A DNA stretch of 64,000 nucleotides from Hyphodiscus hymeniophilus (taxonomy: Eukaryota; Ascomycota; Leotiomycetes; Helotiales; Hyphodiscaceae). The stretch lies in NCBI GenBank assembly GCA_016508695.1, contig VNKQ01000010.1, forward strand, positions 124,001 to 188,000, given 5' to 3'. The translations under genes were made by a program, and so were the position numbers. Shown piece by piece: positions 11,411 through 21,512 of this stretch. Every line of letters starts with the position of its first letter. Position 1 is the stretch's first letter. Below the pieces are notes generated by a model. That model was not told the DNA's origin and searched no databases. It was given only the letters and a program-made list of their open reading frames with translations.

Positions 11411-12638
11411 ATGGCCGACGTCGAACCCGCAGCACCTCCGATGATGGCGCCTCAAGAAGGTGTACTAGGCGAAGAGTCTACAGCTCTTGCAGTCGCCAAT
11501 ACTGAACTCGCCGCAAGGGGAGAAAGGAAAGTGAAGAAGATCATCCGCAAAAAACGTCGTCCAGCGCGACCACAAGTCGATCCCTCAACATTCAAATCCG
11601 AGCCCCCTCCCCAAACCGGTACAATCTTCAATATCTGGTACAACAAATGGTCTGGTGGCGATCGCGAAGACAAATACCTCTCCAAGACCGCTGCGGCGGG
11701 CCGTTGCAATGTTGTGAAAGACACTGGTTATACCAAAGCCGATAAAGTTCCTGGAAGCTATTTCTGCCTGTTCTTCGCGAGGGGTATTTGTCCGAAGGGC
11801 CAGGAATGTGAATACTTGCATAGATTACCCGGGATTCATGATATGTTCAACCCGAATGTGGATGTCTTTGGACGGGACAAACATTCCGATTATAGAGATG
11901 ATATGGGGGGCGTGGGAAGCTTCATGAGGCAAAATCGCACGATATATGTTGGTCGCATACACGTCAGTGATGACATCGAGGAGGTCGTTGCCAGGCACTT
12001 CGCAGAATGGGGACAGGTCGAGCGGAGTAAGTTCTACTTAAACTGCTGTGAAGCGTACACAAGCTAACATGCTCACAGTACGTGTTCTCAATACCAGAGG
12101 AGTTGCATTTATCACATACTCGAACGAATCAAATGCGCAATTTGCGAAGGAAGCAATGGCACATCAGTCCTTAGATCACACTGAAGTCCTGAATGTACGG
12201 TGGGCCACGGCAGATCCAAATCCCATGGCTCAGGCACGAGAAGCACGAAAGATCGAGGAGCAAGCAGCTGAGGCTGTACGAAGAGCATTACCAGATGAGT
12301 TTGTAGCTGAGATTGAAGGTCGAGATCCCGACGCACGGAAACGAAAAAAGGTTGAAGGCGGCTTTGGCTTGGAAGGTTACCAGGCTCCAGACGACGTGTA
12401 CTATGCAAGGGGTGTCAATGCAGTCAACCCAATAGGCAGACAAGGGCTGGAGCTGGAGGAGGAACAGAGATTGATGATCGAAGACGCTCAGGTTGAGCAC
12501 ATGCACGCGGAAGAGAGTGGAATTTTCTCGAGGAGTACGCTTGCTGCATTACAAGGCGCTCAAGGGTCATTTGCATCGAAACCGAAAGAAAAGGTACCGT
12601 CTGGCCCGCTGGTTGCCTACGACAGTGATAGTGATTGA
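11411..12638 (+). CDS. CWC2: pre-mRNA-splicing factor CWC2
   Basis: Cwc2 is part of the Prp19-associated spliceosome core and contacts U6 snRNA and the intron near the catalytic centre. Two exons, 11411-12026 and 12079-12638, give 391 residues. The N terminus has a basic stretch (KVKKIIRKKRRPARP). It is followed by the Torus region beginning FNIWYNKWSGGD, with a CCCH zinc finger seen as CLFFARGICPKGQECEYLH, and then an RRM with RNP2 TIYVGRI and RNP1 RGVAFITY. The intron (52 nt, branch AGCTAACAT) sits inside the RRM just after WGQVER. The C-terminal half is charged, includes NPMAQAREARKIEE, and ends in acidic YDSDSD. Its 3' end faces that of UreF, 118 bp away. Confidence 0.96.
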
Positions 12639-12756
12639 TGGGAGCATGGTGGCGTCACGGGTCTCGAGGAGCTGTATCATAATAGTATGGCACCAAGGGA
12701 AATCAATTAAAGCAGGATTCACGAGTCATGATATTTTCTCGGAAAAAAGATCCGTC

Positions 12757-13695
12757 TCAACTGTTGAAGATTCTTGAGTATAACATCTCATGTCTTCCCA
12801 CCCATAGATCCATGACAGGGACACTTTGCCCTGCATCGTCGATTTTGGTATCCCATTCCCTTTTAATGACTTCTTGGATACCTTCCTGCACCTCTACACT
12901 AGCCAACACCTTCTGCGCATGATAAGGCCCGAATATGCTGGCTCTCACAGCTGCAGACAACAAGGCCTTCACATGGCTTAGCATGAAAACATAAGCAGTC
13001 TGTCCCAAGCTCATATCCAGTATATGAGCAATAGCTCCGAACAGAGGTCCCAAGTGTGCAGATGCTGTTGGCAAATCGCTTGAAACAGTCGGGGACGCTG
13101 AGCGCAACAGAATGGTGAATTCTTTCAATACCTGGATATCTGCTAAAGATACGCCCGGCGGTGAGGCGGAGCTGAGTGATCGATCCCATATCGACAGTAG
13201 AGCTCTGCCCTGCGCAACGGATGCTCGCCGTCCCACCGTGCACATCATGGCTGCGTCTAGGGTATCATCTAGTTCTATAAGATAGGCTGGATTTCTATGG
13301 GCCGCGAGAACGAATGGCAAAGTGGTCGAGGCGATTGAAGAGAGTGAGAGTTTCATGAAGGCAGGAAAGGAGGATGCAGGTCGCGTGTGCGCGAGGTAGG
13401 ATTCGAGGCCACTGCTGAACGCAAAAGAGCCTAAGGGGAGCGCAGAGTCTGCGAGGAGGAGCAGGAAATGATGCGAGGAGGGTGCAAGTGGACCTACAGA
13501 CTTACGTTAGAGGAATAGAGAAGCAAGTTTGCATGGCATACCATTGCTCTGCAGCACTTTCGCTGGCGGGGCAGAGATAGCGGTCCCATTGCTGCGAGCT
13601 TTCAAGCGGCTTTTGGCATCTTGAAGCTTTCGCTCAAGCTCAACTATTTCATCTTCGAGGATCTGCGACTCCGAAGAGTCGACTTTATGGTTCAT
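12757..13695 (-). CDS. ureF: urease accessory protein UreF
   Basis: UreF works with UreD and UreG to load nickel into urease. Two exons, 13695-13542 and 13493-12757, joined over a 48-nt intron give 296 residues. The frame upstream of 13695 is open to a TTG but has no ATG, so the ATG reading MNHKVDSS is taken as the start. After a short coiled segment (EDEIVELERKLQDAKSRLKA) comes the family hallmark across and after the splice: HHFLLLLADSALPLGSFAFS, then GLESYLAHTR. Later come VGRRASVAQGRALLSIW, LGPLFGAIAHILDM and VKALLSAAVRASIFGPY, all typical of eukaryotic UreF. No other urease genes are in the window, as is usual in fungi. Confidence 0.92.
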
Positions 13696-14672
13696 CGGAC
13701 CAGCATTTCCTATGTTGTAAGATGGGAATGTTGACAGTACACTGGACAAGCTCGATAACGCCCCATTTACATGTACCCCTCATCGCTGCTAGAGACACTC
13801 ACTTTCTTGGATCCAGCCATTCATGAGCTGTCGTACCTCCGTACACTGCCAATATCACTGTCCTATCACACTCGGCATGCAGCGTCAGATGTTTTGTTTT
13901 TGAAGCATAGGATCTCAATCAGCGGGGAATCGAGGGTGGCTGTGCGTGATCCCAACGTTGCCAAACAACAACACCAAGCAATCATTTACCTAGGCGAGAA
14001 GCCAGCTACTTCCTATGTTTTCCAACAGCCACCATCAAGAGTTCAAATCTTAGAGCCAGATATCTTAGCAATCCCTGTGGCTCAAAGGAGTGAACTTTAT
14101 TCCCTTTTGCACGATTAATATTGGTTTGAGATTGCTGATTATGGCGTTGCTCAAGGCATCAACGTCGATCGTTGCGTGACACTATCTCCTCTCTACTGAG
14201 ATGTAGGCAGCCATATCGCGGGACACAGAGAAGTTTGCTCTTTGGCTCAAGTACTCAACACGTGATCTTGCTGTCAGAAGCCACAGGATCTCTTTCCTCA
14301 ACTACCTGGCGGTCATTTCGAGCATTTTGAAAAGCTGTGCCCCATCAATGCCTGGAGCGCGAGTAGGTTGGCTTTCGATTCTCGACACTTCGTGTTTCTC
14401 TGCATTATGAGTCTTCTTTGTGCAGAACCTCTGCTGGCGGCCTCGGCGTTGGGACAAACATTTCATAGCCCGGACGACCTATTCAAGTCTGCCGTTGGAC
14501 TCACTGTCTGCCTCACCCTTGGTGTTCGTCGCATAAATCGAGTGTATTCCTCGACATCTGTTTTGCTTGTTTTCCAATTGTTTATCACCAACTCCATCTG
14601 AACATCAATGTCAAATATCCGCACATAAACTTTAACATCTCCCTATCGCCCATATAGAACTTACCTTTCAGA
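13696..14672. other. intergenic between UreF and the MARVEL-like gene
   Basis: This holds two divergent promoters. A 115-codon ATG frame (13771-14118, plus) starts 76 bp from the UreF ATG but resembles nothing known and has no codon bias that I can see. I do not call it a gene. Confidence 0.35.
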
Positions 14673-15423
14673 ATGATTGTTACACTTGGTGTTCGCGTGT
14701 TTCAGCTCTTATTCGCCGCTGTTGTACTTGCGCTCTCCGCTGTCCTGATCAAAGGTCATGGGCCTGGCCATGCACCGTCGTTGATTAGTTACGGTACCTT
14801 CTGTGGTGGCGTAGGCGTTGTTGTTGCAGCTATTGGGGTGATCGCATGTTTAAGGGAATCACTCCTCCGAGGCATACTTATGCTGCTTTTTGATGTAGCA
14901 GCAACATTCTTTGTGCTTGCAGGTGGAATCGTCAGTCACCAACCTTGTGTGGAGCCAAAACTTCCACTAACAAATTTCTGTCTTAGGCATATGCTGCAAC
15001 AATTAAAGTTGGCAACTGCACCGATTCTGGATACCTCTCGAAACACTCGAAGATATTCGAACCTGGCCTCGGCAAATTTTACTCGGGAGTTGGAGACAGC
15101 ACCAGCAGATATAAGAAAGCTTTCCTCAACGACACCGAAGGTCGATGCCGAGAAGTTCAGGCTACTACTGCCTTTCTTGTAAGCATGCGGCCTCCTGAAT
15201 TAGTACTCCTTCGAAGCCAAATCTTCGACTTGCACTCTCTTATATACAGCGAACATGCCCATCACTCTCCCATCCAGCACAAGTTTTTTATTGGAGCTCG
15301 AAACAAGCTCGTTTGAGGCATTGCTGACTGAGGATCATCCAGTGGTTTTTATTTGCCTGTTTTGCCGTCACTGTATATCTGCCAATAATGAGTAAGGGGA
15401 GAGGTGGAGGATGGATGGTCTGA
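14673..15423 (+). CDS. MARVEL-like four-helix membrane protein
   Basis: Three exons, 14673-14930, 14987-15178 and 15343-15423, give 176 residues. All junctions are phase 0; the introns are 56 and 164 nt with CACTAAC and GCTGAC branch sites. The protein has four hydrophobic segments, roughly residues 5-27, 37-58, 65-90 and 151-170. Between helices 3 and 4 lies an extracellular-type loop with Cys (KVGNCTDSGY, GRCREVQATTAF). The RCRxxQAxTAFLWFxF pattern is typical of fungal MARVEL-domain proteins, which sit in the plasma membrane or cell cortex; their exact roles are mostly unknown. The last exon adds WFLFACFAVTVYLP and a short Gly-rich tail. The first donor is GTCAGT, a little unusual, but the frame and the family pattern across the joint support it. 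Confidence 0.8.
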
Positions 15424-16330
15424 GGGTGGGATATTGAGCAGCGAAACTTCCAACGACGACACGATTGGATATGGAACATTTGTCATTCATTGTAACAGAC
15501 GGCGTCTAATAAGCTTTTTCTAAGTTTTTGAGCAGTGAAACAATCGTGACTGGCAAAAAGTATTGCAATGAACTCTTGAACTCGTCGATCATCGAAGGAA
15601 ATGAGTTAATCAATTTACTTCTTACTCTAATTCAGATGCTGAATCAAGCGGCCGACTATCAGAAGGATCTCCCGACTAAATTGATCGCATCTCGGTCAGA
15701 CCGCCCCTCAACCTTCTGTCATATCCAACCCGTCTAGTTTCTAAAGCTTCACCAACCCTCAGCCAAGTCCACTGAGACCGTGGTATCCAATCCCTCATCG
15801 TCATATTCTTCTTCTCGTATCGTCATCTTATTTCAGACTGAAGGAAAAGGGATTAAACGAAGCAGCAAGCTGATAGGTCACGATAGCAATTTGACGTGCA
15901 GAAGTCGTCTGCTATGATTGTGAAACAGTGAAATGGAAAAAAATCCAATATAAAAGAGACTTGAGAAAGGAAAAGCTATTTGTTCTGTTACTACCCACTA
16001 TCCCGTTCATAACATCATAACACCATATAGCATACATGCCATACAGCCGATGACAAACTTAGGTGCCAAAGGATATGGCGGAAATGGCAAATAGCCTCCC
16101 GCCTCGAAGCTCAGCCCTATCCAGCCCTACCTTACCCAGCTAGCCAGCCTGCTCCTCGCTTAAAATTCTTTCACCAAAAGAAAATCGAGCGACTTATCCT
16201 ATCTATCTACTGCCACGCACTGGCCCCCAGCATAAATCGGAATTCAAAAAAAAATGCATAAAAAGAAAGCGCCGTTGGAATCTAACCAACAACCATATTC
16301 ACGGATCTGCGAGTCGCAGAGGAAGGAATA
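15424..16330. other. intergenic, no gene seen
   Basis: Contains the 3' region of the MARVEL-like gene and then low-complexity A-rich and CT-rich sequence leading to a tRNA on the other strand. No coding signal recognised. Confidence 0.4.
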
Positions 16331-16424
16331 GCCCAACGCGGGGGTCGAACCCGCAACCTTGTGATGACCGTTATGCGGTGAGGCAATTAAGAGTCACACG
16401 CTCTACCGATTGAGCTAGCCGGGC
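16331..16424 (-). tRNA. tRNA-Lys (anticodon CTT) with a 22-nt intron
   Basis: The minus strand folds as a full cloverleaf: 5' acceptor GCCCGGC pairs with GTTGGGC using two G-U pairs, D arm GCTCAATCGGTAGAGC, anticodon arm TGTGA-CTCTTAA-TCACA, T arm GCGGGTTCGACCCCCGC. The 22-nt intron (ATTGCCTCACCGCATAACGGTC) follows position 37, the standard place. The mature length is 72 before CCA addition. Confidence 0.95.
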
Positions 16425-16764
16425 GGGCTTTGATGTGCTTGATGGAATTGGTGGTCTTATTTCAATATATACGACAGATAGAATTCTCTGCGGGAAAAGA
16501 GGGGTGACGTCGGTAGCGGGCCGCTTTTGCTGCCGGAAGGGGAACTCCAACCACGCGGCCATTTTGATTTCGATTTTAGGACATTTGGAGCACGAATTCG
16601 GGATGGTATTTTGAATCTTCAATTTTGTTTATTTGTCTTCCCACATGTGAGTTTATATTGCAAATGCAAATTGCAAGAACCCTTTCAATGCCCCGCTGTC
16701 CGAACGCCATCCCAATGCAAAACCGTTCTTAATGCCGCTTGAAACAAACGCCCATCCAAAATAT
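16425..16764. other. spacer upstream of tRNA-Lys
   Basis: 340 bp between the tRNA 5' end and the 3' end of the protease gene. Nothing else recognised. Confidence 0.4.
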
Positions 16765-18245
16765 CTACATCGCTGCATAAAACATTCCCACCGCTCCTAC
16801 TGCGGCCATAGCTCCAAGGTTCCTAGGCGGAGCCGTCTTCTCGGCTGCGCCTTTTGACGACGATGTTGCCCCTCCGAATCCTACCGTTACTGTCCCTGCA
16901 ATATTCCCACCTGCCACCCCACCCGTTGCAGCAGCAGCGTTTGCGACCAAGGTGGCTTCCGGTACACCTTGGGCTCCTGCCCCAATCTCTTTCACATTCG
17001 AGGTAGTAGCGTTGAAGTCTGTTTGTGCGATCGAGATCTCGTTGTTCTCCAAGTCATACACGAGGTATGCTGATCGGATAAAGGTATCACCCAGCACAGG
17101 CTCGCTGGAACCAGCCGGTGCGATGCCGAAAATACATCCTGGTCCACCATCGGGTGAGCCGACGTCGATGACAAGCTCGTTCATGCTGACTGAGATGGTC
17201 GGCGAGGAGAATGTGAAGTTGAGCGCCGTGTTGTTGTTAGCCAGCGAGCAGGGAACGGGGGCAGCTCCTTCGGAAGCGTCGTATTTTGCATCGATTTGCT
17301 CGAGAATGGCCTCCGCCATCGCATCTGGGAGGTATGTAAGGGAGCTCCCTGAATCGAGAAGAACGCCGACTGCTTGATTCTCTGCAATGACAACATCACC
17401 AAACTTCAGCCCTGTCAGAGTGATGAGGAATTCAGCAAAGACCCCGGATTCCTTTTGGACTGGAAGAGACTCTAACGATCCATGGTATTGGGCAGTATCC
17501 ACACCACCGAACAGAATGCTACCTGTGCTTGCATCCAGATCATTTAACCACAAGCTATACGCATTCGATTGGATGACCCCGTCTGCAACCAATTGAGCAG
17601 GCAGATTGTTGTACGCAGCCTTGCCAGCCCTGGCAGCCTGAACCTCGTCGACCTGATACCCAATCCCCAATATTCCCTCTTGTGACGTACTCGTGTATCC
17701 GATTCCAAATTGCAAAGTAGCCAATGTCGTTCCAGCTATAGTAAGCGTGTCGGATACATAGTCGCCTGACGCCCCCGATCCATCCACATACGAAATATTG
17801 AAGTCACTGGCAATGAAAGTATATGTCGAAGAGGAATTCGCGGTGTATGTACCAGCAGCTTCACAAGGACCTCCATCGGTCCTGCATAGGGCCGAATTGG
17901 GTGTGTTGACCCAGAGATCACTGCTCCCAGTATCTACGTGTAACCGGAAACTTTGTGGTGGCGTTCCCAATGTGGCGTTCAAGAAGTACAATGTTTCCTG
18001 TCATCCATCAGCACGGTACACTAACCCACCAGAACATTTCAACATACCTCGTTATCTAAAGATGCTTGAACAGGTCTTGTCCTCCTCCGTAAACGATCTC
18101 GTGATGCTGGATTTTCAACCGATTTTCTTTGAATTGGGAACCCAACGACTCGTGGTGGTTCATTCGTCCTTGTGCTCAGTTGGATTCCTTCCGTGCATGT
18201 TGACAGAATACTCGCCGCAACGACGAGTGTTGCTAATCCCTTCAT
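16765..18245 (-). CDS. secreted pepsin-type aspartyl protease, probably GPI-anchored
   Basis: Two exons, 18245-18048 and 17997-16765, with a 50-nt intron, give 476 residues. The start at 18245 is chosen because it opens directly into a signal peptide (MKGLATLVVAASILSTCTEG); the frame upstream has only a TTG. A basic propeptide follows (RDRLRRRTRP). The mature enzyme begins near ETLYFLNATLGTPPQSF. Both catalytic aspartates are present: DTGSSDLWVN in the N lobe and DSGSSLTYLP in the C lobe. A cysteine pair is formed by PCSLANN and GPGCIFGI. The C terminus is a Ser/Ala/Gly-rich stretch ending in a hydrophobic tail (LGAMAAVGAVGMFYAAM), which suggests a GPI signal as in yapsins and OPSB-like proteases. 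A role in cell-wall or secreted-protein processing is inferred from the family. Confidence 0.93.
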
Positions 18246-21200
18246 ATTTGCTTTGACCTGTATTCCTAGCAATGAAGTCGTTAATTCAAAGTGCTGATAA
18301 GTTGGAAAATTTGACGTATATACACTTCAATAATCTAGATGATGCGGACAGAAACCAAAAGCAAAGCCCAGCAATGGCGCGCACAGCCTCTTCCGTAGGT
18401 TAAAAGATAGCCCAAAAAAGGCGTAAAAGATGACTTTAGGGAGTGACTGCGGCAAGGATGCTGATCCTTGGAAATTATGATTGATCTTGATTGGACGGGA
18501 TTGACGAAGAAGGACGTTATTGTCTGCCTTGAAGGATGGATGGTACCGAGAAGTTGTGACCGAAGACAGAGGAAGTAAGAAGCAATATTGAACGCTTCCT
18601 TGTAGATCAATATGCTGTAGGGCTGCAGAACGCTCGCAAGCCTGTCTGGAAGCGAATATGGAGGCTGATGGAGAAGACGATGAATGTCTCGAAACGGCAA
18701 TCAAAGTAGCCAAACTGGTCAAAGACTGTGCAGTATACCAAAGAAGGAGTCTAGCAAGCGCCACAGGCTCTAAGGGAAATGCAATGCAATGCTGCACAGC
18801 GAAAATGGAGAAGAAGTCATTTATATGTCTTGGCAAAATGAGCAGGGGGCTCGCGTTTGATGATCATCAAGTGACGCGGCCCTGGATACGGAGGTAGCGG
18901 CACCAATACGAAGTATTGAACTTGCAAGTAAGCGCTTGGTAAGAGTAGCGAGACACATCCACTCCCCGGAGTCGTAAAGGGCAAAGCGCAACGACTACAT
19001 TGCGGCAAAGCAAAGCGACGTAACGCTTGCTGTCATGCGCCTCACTCATGGCTGTGCAGTCTGCGCTTTGTTTCAAAGAGTTGGGAGTTGGGAATTGGTA
19101 GTTGAATTACGAGAAACTCGGGAGGATAAGCGTGCCTGCTATTTCCAGTGCTGGTAAAAGAGTCAGAGCCATTCTGGTGATTGTCGTCCTGTACTGCAGG
19201 TAGATGAAGGTACGAGTATGTACTGTAGGTGCGTAGCCAACTGGAAGTTTCGAAGCGTCGCAATGCCAGACGAAACAACATCCTGACACAAACTGTGAGC
19301 GTCTTTCTGTATCAGCGAAATGACGATGTACATCCACTCACGTGATCCGCGACGGAATTCATAACCTGGAAGGTAAGCAGGATATCAGAGACGTCCTCGT
19401 GGTCACTAGGTAGCTTGCGTAGGCTTTGTGAGGATTTCAAATGTCGTCGTCGTCGTCGTTCTCTTCTTCGAGGCAAATGGATGCAGTCGAACCTTGAGAT
19501 TTTGTCCTGCACGGCTACATGTACTTAACAGTACTCTAGGTAACATTCGTCTATCCTGGAGGCTTTGCATCTTCCTTCCTACATCACCACGCAATCAATC
19601 CACGAGACTGTCTCACAGTCTCCACTTCGTTTAACGGTTTGTTACTTGGTAGGGTTAATGGGACGAGTTGTGCCCGCGTATCCCGTATTCCAACTACCAT
19701 ATTTTCGCTTCTGCCCAGCTTTGGTGCTATAATTCTTTCTGCTCTCGCATTATAGTAACTTGTTGCGATGCTACGTTTTGAAGGTTGGATATCAAACGGC
19801 CTTGGGTTCTTGCTTGTCAAGTCGAATTCTTCAGCCAGCTTACTGTGCTTCATTGCAGCGAAAAGTCTCTCGCCTCTACAACTAGGCATGACGACTCGTG
19901 GTGCAAAGAGCTGGCACCACTGAAAACAGCCATGGGACGAGCGTCCTGAAACGGTACGAATCAGACAGAGGGCTCGTTCCATGCGTCTCCAAGGGTAGGG
20001 ATGATATTGTGTATTTATCACGTCTCGATCACGGGACTGGCAAGTGACATTTATTGCGTGAAAAGCCCTTCACCTTCTCAGGACTGATTGACAATGGCTT
20101 TCGAGAATGGAGCGATATATACTCTGGCAGTGGCCATTAATGTAGCCCGAGTGTGAAGCAGGCACAAAGGGCAGTCGAATCAACTCTGACAGAAAGCGGT
20201 TGCCTAGTAGTACCTGCCCAGGCTTTCTGGAGTCTCCTAAACAGGCTGAAGAATAGCGCACGCAGTCTCGTGTCTGACGATGGCAGGCCAATATTTGGCT
20301 GGAGTGTTCCTCTGTTCAGGTTCATGTAAGACGGGTGAATCGTGAAGGAAGATTAGTTGGAGGTTGAAGCCAACCTACACGACCTTGAATCTTCACTTTA
20401 ATCCTCTCACCGTTCATTTCGAATTTTTGAAAAGGATTTTAGTAATTATTCGCGTCCAACTTACCACATCCCCTACATTGCTGGTATCTGTAAGATCCAC
20501 ATCCAAGAAAAACCCAGATGGCACTATTGTTGCTATTATGCTGTTGACGAGTGGGAACGGGGTTACGAGATGTTCGTGAGAGGCTTCAGAGGGGACGGAT
20601 CCCAATCATCTGTTGTTAGTATACACCGGATACGACGAGGCAATGCACAACGGATACAGGATCAGCTACTATATGGATATTTAGTACAAAGCATTGATCG
20701 CCGCTGTTGATGAGGTATCAATGACAAAAGCTTCAGACACATCATATGAGACAGTTGACAATTCCTCCAGCAATTTCGAGTCTCCATATCCAAAATATCA
20801 ATATACTATATACTATATATCTGAAATGTTCCCTCCATTCCAAGGCAAACCCGACGAGCACTACAGCAGCACCGCTCTAGCGATGAACACCCCATCTCGA
20901 TCATCCTTTTCCTCACTCACATACCCACATCCAGACCCAAGCCATCTTCCCAATCTTCCCAGGCCCAGCTACAACGCACAAGGCCTACCAAGCCCACTAC
21001 AACGCACAAGACCTACAACCAGGCTCCGCAGAATACATAGCTTTATACGTACATACATACAAACCATCTCGTTCCTCCTCCTCCCTCCCTCAATCCGAAC
21101 ACATCAACGAATCAAACGTCCATAGACCAGCGAATGTTCTGTGCTCTCTTCAACGATTCCTTGGGTACATCTTTGGACGCCTTGTTCCGCGCTCGAGAGG

Positions 21201-21512
21201 GACAGGTCGCTTTTGCAGGGGTAGGAGAGTCTGTGACGTGCTTTTAATGTTTGGACGGAAACCGGCTCTTGGAGAGATGGATGGATGGCTGGGGTATATT
21301 GCGAGGCGTTGGCATAATGAGTGCGCTCACTGTCTAAAGCCTCGCAACATCTCAAGACAGTTTATGGACTAGGAACTTTCGCAAGTCTTCAGAAGAAACA
21401 ACGTTCTACGTGACTACTTTTCGAGTTGAACACCTGCAAAAAAAGAGATTTCATTTGAGGGTCGTTTGAGGATACCGCCGGGCGATGCAGATGTTATTGG
21501 TACATGGTATTA
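18246..21512. other. long gene-poor interval
   Basis: About 3.3 kb without a gene I can support. Many short frames occur on both strands, but none has recognisable domains and they do not join across plausible introns. A (GTC)n run lies at about 19443-19461 and a short AT-rich patch at 20760-20825. The interval must hold the protease promoter and the VPS18 3' region; non-coding RNA is possible but not shown. Confidence 0.4.

Noticed and set aside
13771..14118. 115-codon plus-strand ATG frame beside UreF
   Set aside because: It lies 76 bp from the UreF start in the promoter interval and has no similarity that I recognise.
18327..18836. 169-codon minus-strand frame
   Set aside because: No domain, no clear codon preference, and another overlapping frame of similar quality.
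19584..20021. 145-codon minus-strand frame
   Set aside because: It starts with GTG and not ATG, resembles nothing known, and cannot be joined to neighbours by convincing introns.
20694..21125. 143-codon plus-strand Pro/Ser-rich frame
   Set aside because: Low-complexity sequence with short internal repeats and no recognisable product.
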